Source: Elysia chlorotica (lineage: Eukaryota > Mollusca > Gastropoda > Plakobranchidae). Taken from it: 64,000 nucleotides of DNA. The first letter of the stretch is position 1. Each line of letters opens with the position of its first letter. Shown here one piece after another: positions 22,900 to 44,100 of this stretch. Under the pieces are notes generated by a model that did no database searches, was not told the origin of the DNA, and was given only the letters and a program-made list of their open reading frames with translations. A program made the translations under genes and the position numbers. Location of the stretch: assembly GCA_003991915.1 (NCBI GenBank), contig RQTK01000176.1:543502-607501 (forward strand), in the 5' to 3' direction.

Positions 22900-25500
22900 A
22901 GCTTTATGCCATGTGAGAAGGGAAAGGTTTTCAAAGCTTTTTAATAATTTAATCCATTAATAATTTTTTTAAACGTGTTTTCTCTCATCATCGAGCCTGT
23001 ATATAACATGTCGCAATTAAAAGCAGGGGCTTTAACTAACATTTAACTTTGGGCGAACGCAGTTATGAATGGATTTTTAACTTTTTTTTAAGAACAAAAT
23101 AAAACTCATGCGATAAATCACTTCAGCACAGAACGAGTGCATACAATAATATTCAATTAGCATTTCAGTTGACCTGTACAATCTATTTGTCCAAACTTAA
23201 ATAATAGTTGATAATTATGCAAACACATGTATGCATATAAGCAGGTCCTATACGGATCATAACCTGATTTAGTTTCTTTAAATTTCTATACAAAGTTTAA
23301 TTAAAATGTACACACTAAAATGTTGACATAGCTACTTACGATCTCGCCACCCTGACGCTGTGTAATGTTAAAGATTGTGAGTAAGTGGTACGCATTTTGA
23401 GTTTACGTTCTTAATGAAGACAAGCCAGACGACAACTTGCGTAAGACAGGCAGTTAATGGCAAATATTGATGGGCCATAAATAGAGACAGGGCCTACAAT
23501 GTTATCGAAAATGTTGCACTTTGGACAGTTGTAATTTGTTGCTGTTTGTAAGTTTTTTTTCGACCACTTACATGATAATAATACGTGTACATCGTGTTAG
23601 GTGAATTGATTATTTATTAATTCTACAATTACAAGAAAGACCACAGAGAAAAAAATGATCGCTTTCGACTAATCCTCGTTGCTAACGACTGGTCTTCGTG
23701 AAGTATCATCGTTGGTTCACAAAATAATAATAAACGATATGTTGGGATATTTTATTTATCCGAAAGCTCTTTGATTTAAAAAAAAAAAAGGTGCTCTTTT
23801 GTAATAAATCAATGCAAATCTTCTATCCTAAGCTTCGTAATTATACCACACTGGAAGAACAAAATGTTCGTACTCTTAGATTTTTTATCATGAAGAATAA
23901 CTTTTGTTGATGTTGTTGTTGCTGCAACTTCTGTTGTTTTTTTTTTTTTTTTTTTGCTGTAGCATGGTCAACTTTTTATGTTTTTGATTTATGACGTGAA
24001 TTAGTTAATCGTTAATAATTTATGACCATGCAAAGGTTTCTCCCAGTTTCACCTCTGCTTGATACCAATGAAGAAACCTCCCCAGTAAAAGGAAAGCTGG
24101 TACTTGGTCGCTCACATTATGCTGACACCGAATCATACAGTGTATAAAAAATGCGGCAGATAGATAAGTAAGATAAAGTATACAGATTCGGTGTGCAGTT
24201 TCATATTGAATTGTATTTTTATGCTAGGGTTCGAGTAAGGAAATCTTTGGGTTTTTTTTAATGATGTGGGTGAATGATAATAATAAAACAAAACGAAAAT
24301 AGCGCGTATGTAGGCCTTTATGGTCGTAATTTTTTATCTTTATCTTTACATGCACATATGTACTTTTTTTAAACTATAGCCCTGGGTAGCCTCGATTTAG
24401 CCTGAATATTTATTTGTATCTATTACAATTAATCATCGACATCCTTTTAAGTGAGGAAATAAATCAAATTCCAGAGGTTTATAATGAATTAATTTTGCTT
24501 TTAGACAAGCTGAGAATCTTTATTTAAAAAAAAAAGATAAATGTGTAACAATAGTAACATAAAAACGCCTGCTGCAATCGCCTTGCAACTTTCTATGTGC
24601 ATTTGTTTTGCTTTTAATCCGTTGAAAAACAAACATTTCTACCTAAGGATCCACACAAGTTGATTTATTATCATCCCCTAAATATTGTTTCACTAACAAA
24701 AGATAACTTTCGATCGCCATTTTTCTTTAAACAAATCAAAAGGCAGTTAATTGTCGTACAGTGGGTTAGTTAACTTGAGTTTCCAAGATCATATGTTTAT
24801 AATTTTGTTCTGCCAACTGAGCAGTTAAGTTACTTAAAGTGCTCTGAGAGCTGATAGTAAATTTAATCACCTTTCAATGATTTCATTCTCTTTGCGTAGG
24901 CCTACTACGTCAACCCTACAATCATGATTTTCTGTCTTTAACCAATTCAACAAATCATAAAACTCCACACCACAAAAATTATATATATGCACAGGCTTTC
25001 TCCGGTTCATAAAGTCCAAGCGCAGTAAATACTGGATTCTTTAAGTGTACGATTTTCAACGCGAACACTGCACCGTTTCGTTAGAATGCTTGGTTAATTG
25101 TAAATATCAGAAGATAAAATTTAGCCGCACTCAAAGACCAGTGCCTAACAGTAAGTGTTTTAAAATTCGTATGACTAATGAAAAACAGTTTTAAAAAAAT
25201 ACAAATAGAAATAAAACGCGAAAAAAAAACCAGAAGACAAAACAAAAGTTTACAAAGACGTCCTATGAGAGAGTTGGTGCATCAATTCGTATTTAAACAC
25301 TTTTAATTCAAAAAGGTGTTATGAAGAGACATAATTTTAAGTTTTAGCATATTTCAAAGTGATTTTCAATCCTTCATTTTTGTCCATCCGATAATCCTCA
25401 CCAGTTTCATTGAGTTTCCATAATAATCAAATAATCATGCTAGGAAGAAAAAAATATTTGGTGATAATTTACGTGAGAGTTGAATACCTTCAACACCGGT
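22900..25500. other. Non-coding AT-rich stretch upstream of DNAL1
   Basis: Contains short A and T runs and a (GTT)-rich patch near 23910. I see no exon, RNA gene or recognisable transposon protein. Confidence 0.5.
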
Positions 25501-25509
25501 TTTTGCTGT

Positions 25510-25523
25510 CTCTCTATGGCAAC
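25510..25523 (+). promoter_or_regulatory. Candidate RFX X-box upstream of DNAL1
   Basis: The 14-mer 'ctctctatggcaac' matches the ciliary X-box GTHNYYATRRNAAC at 13 of 14 positions; only the first G is missing. It lies 94 bp before the DNAL1 ATG, within the usual range for RFX-driven ciliary genes, and DNAL1 is a motile-cilium gene. Inference from motif and position only. Confidence 0.5.
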
Positions 25524-25616
25524 CGAAAACAAGCTTGCATGTTGTGCTTCCGGTTGGTCTTTCGGTTTCTTGGATGTTCAAACTGAATGTTTCAGAAGAA
25601 AACATAGACAAGAAAA

Positions 25617-32483
<6,867 letters not shown>

Positions 32484-33399
32484 TGCCTTAGTTTAAGTTT
32501 TGATGTTTTGATTATCATTGTAAAATTGAATTGAAAATTACTACATAAGCATCAATGAGTATATACAGTCTGAAAATATAATCATGACTAAAAAGGGGGA
32601 ACAAAAGCCCTTAATTGTCCCTCTTTTTTTTAACAGTTGCTTGGTGTGGTTGGAAATGTATTTACATACAAGTAAGGTTTCATGATCTTTAAAATACCTA
32701 GCACAGAAAAAAGGTGTGTTTTTGATAAAATTATTTCAGACCCAAAGCCTAAGTAATTGTGACTAAATCAGTAATTTTGTCAGCAAAATCTTTTAAATTT
32801 GTGTCATTTACATTAATTTGTTGTTTATTATGCCCAATGAATGTAATGCTAAACAAATCTGTGTTGGTAGATTTTCTCAGTTAAAAACGCAGGAATTCTC
32901 AATTATTTTTTTACACTAAAACTGTAGATGTTTTAAAATGTAATTAATTTTTTGGCTATTCTTGTACTATACATTATGATATACATCAACATTCATTATT
33001 TCCTGTGTTTTTTAGAAAAAGTTTTTAATGTTATACAATTATTTAAATGTAATAGCCATAGTTTTATGCAGCTATTTAATCTGCTGTTATTTCATTTGAT
33101 GCAAAACTGTTAATTTACGATGTCCGTCCATCTATAATTTCTTAATTACAGTTTGCAAAAATGTGATTGTTTAAATGGTTTCTGCCATTATCTCGTTTAT
33201 AGTAATGCAAAGGGGGCATAATTTAGAATTATCTTTCTTTATAACTTTTTTTGCTAAGAAACGTGTTGCTATACAAGCTGATGTATGAAAATTATAAATA
33301 AGTTAGTATTATTCAAAGCTGCAAGAAGTTATCAATAATATAAAGTGTACTCTAAATATCATGAACTTTATCTACATTTTGGGTTTGTACAAATTTATG

Positions 33400-33405
33400 A
33401 ATAAA
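33400..33405 (+). terminator. Poly(A) signal, probable end of the DNAL1 3' UTR
   Basis: AATAAA followed by a T-rich/TTTG-rich stretch, about 0.9 kb after the DNAL1 stop. Other AATAAA-like sites are weaker. Confidence 0.45.
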
Positions 33406-33419
33406 GAAAGTTTAACATG

Positions 33420-34663
33420 AGTAATTTCGTTTTATTGTTTGTTTGTTTATTTTGCTATGTTGTTAAATTATGTTTTAAACTACAGTACAATTATTTTCTA
33501 GACACCAGTTTGAACTAAGTTTCATGCTTTGGGTAGACTATAAAAAAAACTTACTCAATCTTAGCTATTTGTTCCTCCAAGTTCGACGATATTCTGTCTG
33601 GAAAGGAATCCAATCAATATACTTATACATAGGTACTCATCAAATTGTTCTAGACTTGTCTCAATTGCAAATATGCATCTACACACAAAGGAGAGTGTGT
33701 TTTTATTCGTTGAGCAAGGCAGCATTAGTCATGTTAAGACTATTCAGTTTTAAAATTATGCTGTGGGGGAGTTTTTTAAGTTCAGAGTAGCATTAACTGT
33801 TTTTTTTAATTGTCATGTGCTTGTGGTCTTCAATGGAATGGAATGAATGTTTTTGCATTTTTTTTTTAAATCAAAGAAATTTTCGTGGATATTAATTCCT
33901 AAATAAATTTTCCTCAGAATCAGATTGTTACAAGCTTTATACAAGCTTTGTGGACAGGAAAACCTTCCATGGGCACTGGTTTAACATTTTTGTTTTTAAA
34001 AAGCTCCTTCACACATGACTGGTAAATATCAAATAACAATCCTCTAATCATCCTTATTTTTATCTTGGAACTAAATTGAACTTTCATCCATCAAGTGTCA
34101 TGCTTTATAGCGTTGACGATCATGCCCCTTCACACTTTTCCAATTCAATATTGCTTGTAATGCCTCTTTGCCTGCATATAGCCATTTTTTTTTCAGTTCC
34201 TCATTTTTCTTTCCTCTTGCTGATCTTCCCTTCAATCATTCCAGTTGGCATAAGATGTTCATCACATATCCAAAAAAGATAGCTTGGTGTCTACGAATTT
34301 TATTTAAATGTGATCTTTTTGTATTGGCTTCCTGTAGAACTGTTTCATAAGACGTCTTTGCTGTACATTCTGAACATTCTTATGAGGAAGTACATTGCAA
34401 CTGCCCCTAGTTTCTTCTGTTTTTGTTTTGAAATTGCTTACGAATGGCATTTATTTCATATACTTTATATTCCACTAAAATACATGGACATGTGCTAAAC
34501 AGCATGTGTGCGACCATCATAGGGTTAAATAACAATATTTTCAAACAATAGAGTATACCTCATTTTAAAATTGTTGGCTATTCATGTTTCATGGTGGTGC
34601 TATGTTCTATTGCTCCCTCTCTGACATGTACGATCGTAAAAAGAGTATTTCAACACTTTATTT
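33420..34663. other. Non-coding stretch before the assembly gap
   Basis: Several short open frames (33524-33790, 34076-34350) show no family motif and no phase-consistent splice sites. Nothing else recognised. Confidence 0.45.
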
Positions 34664-34899
34664 NNNNNNNNNNNNNNNNNNNNNNNNNNNNNNNNNNNNN
34701 NNNNNNNNNNNNNNNNNNNNNNNNNNNNNNNNNNNNNNNNNNNNNNNNNNNNNNNNNNNNNNNNNNNNNNNNNNNNNNNNNNNNNNNNNNNNNNNNNNNN
34801 NNNNNNNNNNNNNNNNNNNNNNNNNNNNNNNNNNNNNNNNNNNNNNNNNNNNNNNNNNNNNNNNNNNNNNNNNNNNNNNNNNNNNNNNNNNNNNNNNNN
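34664..34899. other. Assembly gap (run of 236 N)
   Basis: The gap is immediately followed by an (AAT)n array at 34900-34942, so it probably hides the rest of that microsatellite. Confidence 0.99.
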
Positions 34900-34945
<46 letters not shown>

Positions 34946-34955
34946 GCAACAACAA
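34900..34955. repeat. (AAT)n array bordering the gap
   Basis: Fourteen or so AAT units followed by CAACAACAACG. Confidence 0.95.
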
Positions 34956-36500
34956 CGACACTAGGGGTGAACGCAGCGGTTGTGATAAAGGGGACGGTTT
35001 GGTAGACTCCTTTACGCAGAACATCACATGAAAGAAATTAGAAACATTCACAAAGACGGCAGACAATTCAAAAAGATGGAGAAAATCAAGGACTACTATA
35101 CTCAGTATATTAGTCCTTGAGAAAAACATAAAATTAATATAGCCTACAATGAGTGTGGTACGTGTTCATTTTTAATGGTGTGCTATCCTTTGGTTGACAC
35201 CGCATTAATATTCAAACATTGAACTACAGGCCAGAACAGTGTGAGAGGATTGACGATTAATGAACAACAATAAAAATTTATATTTGGCTATTCTTCGTGT
35301 AGCTGTGGAATCTCTATACCCACACGCTATTTAAAGTGTAAGATTATTATTAGTATCATTATTTAAACTTTATCGTATTTTCATGACAACGTTGTTTGTT
35401 TAAATCGAACTTTTTAAAAAGCTATAACTAAACAAACTGGCATATTTGTAGTTTTTTTTTCAATACGGAAATCAACTCATTGGTTGCTCCATGACGCTTT
35501 TTGACCATTGAGCTAATGTGAGACGGCGGTTGTTCGAAAAGACTGACTTTAACTGAATGTGAAGGTGTTTTAAACTGACATCTTTTTTTTAAGACCATCG
35601 CGTTCTAACGCCTTTTATTTATTTCCTGACACCCTATCACTGGCTCAATAGCATTACTTCATCTAGATCTAGACAGGAGAAAAATATTTAAACTTCTACA
35701 ACCACTAGACCTATTTATTTAAATCTAGATCATCTACAGAGCCCTACTCTTAGTCTTAGTCTTACTGCTGCTATCAACTCAAGTGAACTGTGAAGCATTT
35801 TAATCTTTGAAGAAGCTAGACTTCTTGTTTAAAATCAGATATAGATGAAGATCATATGTGGGTTTGGGGCCTCTGTGGGAGATGCCTTGGACTTGTCGAT
35901 CACAATTATAAACCGAAACGGTGCAAACGCAGCAGCCAGAGCAGATGTTAGATAATTTTGGATATGGATGTATCATGCGTATCGTTTTAATTGGGCCCAG
36001 TAGCTACATAATGATGCTTTGATGTAATGTGGATATTTATGTACTATAACAGGCTTTTTGTTTTATACATTCAATCTATCTATTCTATACCAGGGTATCA
36101 CAATTATGTTTACCCTGGAGATTGGGTTAAATAGATATGTCTGTCCTTCAATCTTTATATTTTGAAGCCTTTTAAAACTCTCTTCCTTCCAATGTATGGA
36201 TTTCAATCGCCGGTGATCGATGGCTTTGTTGACTAATACTGTAATAGTAATAATTTGATTACTTTTTTGTTTGTAGGCACACACAAAAATTATTATATTC
36301 AGAAAAAAAAGATTGAAAAATTCATTATTTAAACCATTGAAATGCTATTTTATTCAAAACAAATTAAGCTCAAAGGAGTTGTTTTTCTTGGTATCAGCCC
36401 GCCGCCATCTTGAATTTTTCTCTACCTAATCAGCTGTCTGCTTTGAAAGCCATTCTTAGGCTATATTTTTGGCTTGTACACTAACTTACTGTAACAACCT
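34956..36500. other. Non-coding stretch
   Basis: Short AGATCT-rich patches occur near 35660-35735. No exon or mobile element was recognised. Confidence 0.45.
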
Positions 36501-36514
36501 ATTCATGTTTTCTG

Positions 36515-36659
36515 ATGTATTATACTGATTTTGATTTTGCTATTGATGAGTTGGATGATGAACGGTGGGAGTTAGAATCGGAGGCTGAATTGTCTGATTC
36601 TGAGCCCATTTCCACCAGCACCATTAAACCAATGATGAGACCACTGCTCAATTATAAAG
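36515..36659 (+). CDS. Possible acidic first exon, gene uncertain
   Basis: An ATG-initiated frame of 48 codons, rich in Asp and Glu (D-E-L-D-D-E-R-W-E-L-E-S-E-A-E-L-S-D-S-E-P), ends at a good AAAG|GTAAAG donor in phase 1. It is uninterrupted and compositionally unlike the flanks. It does not splice in frame onto the acceptor at 38833 (a stop follows), unless an intermediate exon or a different acceptor exists. It could be the first exon of the coiled-coil gene below or of a separate gene. Confidence 0.38.
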
Positions 36660-38833
36660 GTAAAGTAAACGCACCTTCAATTTCTCCCTCATTGTATTAG
36701 GTCTATTTTTAGTTATTATAAACAGGAATACTGAAATGAAAACATCATGTTCTAAGAAGATTCTAGTAAACTTGTATGCATTTAGATCAATCATTATTAT
36801 TAGATCTAGCAATATTATCTCGTCAAACAAGTAAGTAAATGTGGTGGTTAATCAAGAAATGACAACATTGCTCAATATAAATCTAGATGTACATAGTATA
36901 GATCTAACCTATTGATATTATGATGTCAGAATTATGTTCACAATATTCAATTTTTTTTGCATAATTTATAGGCAATACATTAGTCTATTCTATTGACTGA
37001 ACTTTTGATCGTGCATTAAAATATAACTATTACATGTGGTTTCAAGTCATTCATACGATAGAAGAAACAAGCAAAGCACTTTTTGTCTAAAAAGATACAG
37101 TTTGTTTCTGAAACTTAACTGTCATTTTGTCTCTTAAAAATTAAAATGTCATTGTGCTAGAAAAGCTATAGGCAAGTACATCTTTTCCAGTCAATTAGAC
37201 TTTTTATTATAGAGGTAGTATTCATCTGTACAAAACATACCTCAGATTTAGTAACACTGCTTTATTTTTACAAGATGTTTTCTCAACAGGGTGAACGGGC
37301 CTTCTGACCACGACAAGGGGCCGCCTGAATCTTTGCCACCATTCAACCCTGGGCAAGTGTCGTGCATCCTGTTGACACAAAGAGTGTGCATTATGATGGC
37401 GACCAGCCGCTTTATTTCTGTCGGGTAGTTCTTCACTGTGTTTTTCACCTTCAGTGTATTGCAAATATGGGAGTATGTAACTGTTATGTAGTTAATTTTG
37501 ATTTTTAAACATTGAGGCTCATAGATAGATTAATTGTTGGTAGCAAGTCGATTTATAAATCTCTTGATGTACATGTATGGGGATTGTGCAAGCACCAAGT
37601 CTTGAGAGGTTCTACAGTATCAAGTAAATTTTTACACACGATTGATATTTCAAGGATTAATGCTTATATTTCTTTTAATAACTAAAATAGTAAAAACCCT
37701 GATGTTGCTGAATTACAAAGATAGTATCTACAACTTGACGTACCTGTAACTGATGAATTGATCAGGGGTTTGGGTGGTATTGACGTGTATGCATGTGTGC
37801 CTATAGCTTCAAGGCCTGGGTACCATGTGTGCTATTCGATACTCCTATTATGGTTCAACATAGAGATAAGTGTAATTTGTGCTATGCAAAGTATCAGATT
37901 GAATTAAAAACAGGTGTCAAATGTGATGGCTCTGGGGTATGCTTCGTGAGAGGACGGAATAGTCTCTGAGAATACTGCAATCGCTAAATCCTTTTGGACT
38001 TTCCATTGAAAGGGAAGTTTTCCACTAAACTGATACATCGATGTGTTGATTTTACATATGTTAAATGAGTTTACTTGTACTCTCAGAGAATGGGATTATT
38101 TGAGGTCATTTTAAGTACCTAACATGCTATATCTTATCTAAAAAATTAAGACTAATAAGAGCAAATATTTGTCATCTTTCTGTTATATTAAAAAGGTTTG
38201 ATAGTCATTTGCTATGCTTTTATGTCAGTTTTGATTGGTACAAAAGCTTTTGATTTTAATTCTGTTTAAAATTACCTTCATTTTGATATATTATAACAAT
38301 CATGTCTGTCGTTTTTCAATTACTTTTATTGTCACTATGGACATCCTCGAGCCCATTTATTGCATTTCACAGTATTTAAAAGCCTTCTATTATTTTAATA
38401 TTTAAAAATTTTTCCATAAACATGTGGATATTGTGTAAAAAAAACATATATTTTGTTAACATATTGGTTTGGCTAAATAAATCACTTGAAAGTTATCGAA
38501 TATTGTGATTTTGTGATTTTTTTCCTTTTATAGTGGAGTTCCTGTTGTCGAGTTTACATGTGTCTGAATTCTATTTTTAATGACATAAAGTAGGTCATGT
38601 GGTGAAATATGATGATATCAAACTTTCAAAAACCATTGTTCATGAAAGCCCAATTATTGCCTTGCAAATTGATCTATGATACCTACAACTTTTAACATTT
38701 CCAAAAAGACCTTTATAGTGCACATAATGCCAAAGGCTTCTTACACACACAAAATAATAAGCGAGTTAAAAATCATTCAAACTCTTGTACATTTGATTTT
38801 AACTTATATATCTTACTCTTTTTTTTTGGCAGG

Positions 38834-39367
38834 TATCATGACTCTGACCAGTATGACACAATAAATATCATATACTCATGATAAAACGTTAATGAATGCA
38901 AATATATTGTAAAACCAAAGAGACAAGTCCAGTGAGAATGAATTCTTCAAAGCAGAAAAGCGGGATACCATTAGCAATGTTCCAGAAAATTAAAAATGGT
39001 TCTAACAATGCAGCTGAACTTGATGATCAACAGCCTCAGCATACAGATCGATCAGAAAAAAAAGGCCCTACACATCTTGCAGCTGCTAAAACAAAAAAGA
39101 TAGCTCAAAAGAACCAAAAGTAAGTTTCTTTACTCAATAAGAATATTTAGTTCAAATGTTAGAAAACAGTTGCTGAAAGGCTGAATTTTGTAACAAGTTC
39201 CAGTATCAATAGCGAGATATAAATTTTTAAACTTGGTTTTGAAATTTAACAAAAAACAAAATTCAAGCTGCAGGATAAAAAGAAGAGAATATTTTTACCT
39301 GTTTGTCATAGCACATAGCGTCCTTTTGAATTTCTTGCCCAAAAGAATGAGAATAAAAAATAGCCTA

Positions 39368-39424
<57 letters not shown>

Positions 39425-40828
39425 ACATGTATTATTATTATTATTATTATTATGTATGAAAAAAAGAAATTTTGAATCATTTTTGCTTTTTTTTTATTAC
39501 TTTGTTAGAATTTGAAAAAAAAAAAAACAAAAAAAAAACAAGTAAAATTGAACCACACAATAGTATATTGACTCAAAAAAATTTACAGACTAATGAAAGT
39601 CTATACCTATTGCTGACACTGAACTTTGGAGGATCCTATTTTTGTACGATTTTTAAATTAACCATTTTTTTTTAGATTTAGTTAATGAGTACCCAAAAGT
39701 GCCTTTTTATTTATTTATTTTTGTTTACATATGTTCTAAAGTATTTTGTTTTCTTTTGATTTAGTTTTTGTTGTTGTTACTGAATGTATAGATTTTGAGA
39801 GGGAAATTTTTTTTTACATTTTGTATTTTATTTTAGATCAGAAACATGGGCAGATGTCAAAGTTGAAAGTCAAAGTCAAAAGATGAGATACCAGACTCAT
39901 AGTGACAGTTCTCGCAGAAAGGAAGACATAGAGAAACAATTACGGGAGGCTGAGGTATTTCAAACTTTTAATCTTTTTAATGATACTATTCCACTTAAAA
40001 TTTCAACTTTGTTATTACATTTATATAACTGGAAATAAATGTTTATGTTTTATATAGGTTGCCTCAATTTGAAATTTTGAAAGATTTATTCGAACTTTCA
40101 TTTTTTTCCACTGCTTTTCAGAGCCAGATTGGAGCTTTAACAGATTTAATTGAAAAAAGAGAAAAATTGTTGGAAGGTTGGTCTCTTCTATTCTTACCTG
40201 TAGTATTTGATAATCCTGAACAGAATAATATAAGGGTAACTTTAAGCACTAAAAGCACTGCATGGTTTTGTTTGGTCAGTCATTTAGTAACTGTTTTGGT
40301 TTTTGTAAAGATGCAGTATTTCCCAAAATAGTCTTTATACCAAGATGGCAACCTTTTTTTTTTTTCATACTTATGCCACTTGGCAACTAAATTTTGATTA
40401 ATTAGGGTTATTTTATGTGTAATATTTATGTATTGTCATATAAATACTCATGTTCATAGAATATTTTTACCCTAATCGTACATTGGGGGTTATTTTCGAC
40501 CCCAGTGGTCATTTATTCTCTGTTTTACCATTCTTGTACTTGGAATTTAGTTTTTAAACACTATGTTTTCCTTAGTCGTTAATTCTTCCAAATGATTCTG
40601 TCTGACTGGCAGCAAAAGGCTATATCATTGACCATTGATGAAATTGATCATTTTCTAAACATATATGTTTTTGACAAAGTAGGAACAAACCGGAAACAAA
40701 GATCACTAAAGTTTGCTTCATGAGATTTGTGGTATTAAAATCATGCTCAAGGTCTTAAGTGAATTGGGTCGAAATTCACACCCAACATATGGATGTGCAT
40801 ATTGGTTTTACTTCTCTACCGACCATGG

Positions 40829-40859
<31 letters not shown>

Positions 40860-41080
40860 GGTGGCCCTGGGTAGAACATCGGCTTCCAAAGCAAAATTTC
40901 CGGGTTCGGACCTTGGCGATTGCGCTCCCTAATGGTTGGGTCGGTGTCAGTTTAATGTGATCAGATGAGACAGAAGTCATGGTATCCCCGTCTTGTATGT
41001 GGCAAACGTTAGTCTTGGCCTGTCCACAATATAGCCTATATAGTGCTGATGTTGGATGTTAAACCAACCCAACAACAACG

Positions 41081-41161
<81 letters not shown>

Positions 41162-44100
41162 TCTCTCTCTCTCTCTCTTTTTTAAATCTGTATGTTACAC
41201 ATTTCATTTCATATCATAAGGACAGATGAACTTAAAATCGATGTAGGTAAGAAATGTTATGTGATTGATATGGTTGTAGGTAGTGTAACAGAGGCAGGAA
41301 CAAGGAATTCTTATATCTTTGTAGCAGTGACAACCAGGTATCGATATTATAATTACTCATACTATACTAAAATTAGTATTAGTTTTCTTAGTTAAATTAA
41401 TGTGTATCGATAATTGCATTTTCTTATCGGCATCCAGGTAAAACTGTTTTCTCTAGTAGTTTGGGTTTGATAGCGCAAGTACTATTTTGATGCGTCATTG
41501 ACTATGCAAAACTGTGCATGATAAATGTTGTGACAATTATTACAAGTACGACTACAAACTAGTGTTTTTGATAGCCATCTCGTTTCACTGAACAACCAGT
41601 CATGGTGCTTCATGTTACTGTGGTCCAAGATCCGACTATGTCACTGATGCTTGTGGTCAGTGAATAGAGATGTGCATGTTGTACTCGCATGTAAACAATA
41701 GAATAACTTGAAAGGAGTAACTTTGCCTCAGAGTGTGGCCCTTTTATGCTTGTAATAATCTGAGGTAGGGATGCATAAGCCGCCACTCTGCATCCAAGGG
41801 TGCCCATCTTGTTTTTTACATTGTTCAATGCATAATTATATTTAAAAAAAATATAGAATTGGTGCGGAGCGCTTACATGACTAAAAATGTCCAAAGTTAA
41901 TAGGATATATGGATAGGTTGTTTTAATTTTTAAAAATCAACAATAAAGCTCATGACATCAGAATGGATAATCGGCAGATGAAGACCTACAAATTCATAAT
42001 TCTGAAAAGAGTCCTCTCTGTAGTCATGCATTGTTCAAGTCATAATATTACCTCAACTACATTTCTGTGCGTTGCAGAAATGTCTCCCTCATGAAAATGA
42101 AATCAAAATAGAATCCCTCTATTAAGTTGCCTTTTTAGGTTATTTCTTAATAAGTCAATGTTTAAATTTTTTTGAGTATTTCAAAGTTTTTGAAACATTC
42201 TGCAGAAGAAAGATCTGATGAACAAAGCAGAGCAAGCGAACTAGAGGACAGACTGTAAGTAGTTTCAGGGTTTTTGTTTTGATTTTAATATAATTAGTAG
42301 ACGTTAAGACAAAGAAGTTTTGTTACTTTTGCAATGCATTTTCAGGATTATGGTTATTCTGATCATCTCAACTATCAAAATTTTACAGCAAAGAAATGGG
42401 CAGGGATGGAGGTGGGGGGAACTTTTTTAATCACAGATGTAATGTATGTTTTCAAATAACAAAAAATGTAAAGTTAAAGTTCAATTTGAATATTTTTGCA
42501 GGATCAGTAGATATCTTGTTCCAAAACTGCTATCTTATCCCATTAAACATTTACTTTTTATGGCTGTTTAATACTGAAAACTATGCCTGATGCAGGTAAT
42601 TTTTCCATAAAAATGTTTTAAGGGGACTGGTGAATAAGTATGTGTGATCTGCTGCTGACTCCATTGCAAACTGGTTTGCCTAGTACTAGTAGTTAGTTCT
42701 GACATCAACGCTAACCTTATTGTTTTCTTCTCGTTTAATAACTTGAAATGCATCGACAGCACTGTAGTTTATTTCCACAATATCGATATAAACTTTTCAA
42801 ATTTACTTTTCTAGAAATTACAGCATTACTCGTTCCATTATGTAGTCATACTTATAAATTGCCTTCAATAAGTCGCCTTTCTTTTATTATAAATCATGCA
42901 GTTGATAAATACACTAAAAAATAATTCTCTTTTTATAAATAGTGTGGCAATCATTGAACTTTTTTGTTTTTCAATTTTCTCAAGGATGGACCAAGAAGGG
43001 ATCTTAGCTGATCATGGAATAGATCCAGGTTTCGTAAATTGTTTTTTTTTACCTGTCATTTCTTTTTAACAATCTCTGCTTCCTAAGAACCATAGTGAAA
43101 TATCAGAAAATTTAAATTCCAAAATGCTTTTAATAGGGACAGCGCTGTAGTTTCCAATAAGAAAAATTATATAATTTGTTTTTAAATAAAAGAGACTCCA
43201 GTTTCACTCAGTTTTTGATACTGGAAAAATGCAACAAAGTGGCAGATATAGGATGTCAAAATTGAAGTCCTGTATACATCTAACCTTTTTTTATTAAGAG
43301 ATGGTGAAATATATTACATGTTTCATAAATGTTAACTTAAAAAAAAAAAAAAACACTCATTGGTCAAATTTTTACCTTGGGCCTTTTTATTCCACCTTCA
43401 AGTTTGCACAATGTTACAGTGACAACTATGTTGTGTCCTATGAGAATTGATTTGCAAAGATAGAGTATTTTTTTAATACAATTGTAATATAAATTTGTAT
43501 TCATCTTAAGTCTAAATATTCTACTTCTAGAGTTGAGGATTTGTATACATGTTTTCCTCATGTCAAACAGGTTTTTTGTTTATTTTTTTTTTGTTTTGTC
43601 ATCTTTTTCAAACAGTTACTGGTCAGAAAGTGCCTATAAATGAAGAGGATAAGAAAAAAGTTGAATCTACAAAGAAAATAACTAAGGTGAAGACAAAAAA
43701 TGTCGGAATACATATTTTATAATAAATTATATACATATAAATGTATATATGCTTTATGAACAATAGCTATTACTATTAGAGTGGCAGGTTCTCTTCTCTG
43801 AACATATCCTTTTATATCCATTAATATCAGACTTGCAATAGAGAGAAAAAGTCCAGTTTTGTTCAGGTAAAATACTATTTCATTAAAGAAAACACCCATG
43901 AACACCATTGTTTAGAATATTATAATAGTCATTCTGATGAAATGTATCATACCTGCCTGTAGGTATGTTATTGTTTAATTCGGTTCAAGTGGCCAAAAAG
44001 TAATGGTTTTACACTATAAGTAACACATGTAGCAATAATCATAATTAAAAAAATGGACAAATACATTTTTACTGATTGTGGGATTCAAACAATGGACCTC

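Noticed and set aside
37248-37448. Minus-strand frame with K-D-S-G-G-P-L-S-W, like a trypsin active-site serine motif
   Set aside because: The G-D-S-G-G-P motif is imperfect, the cysteine pattern and neighbouring His/Asp regions are absent, and no splice context supports a protease exon.
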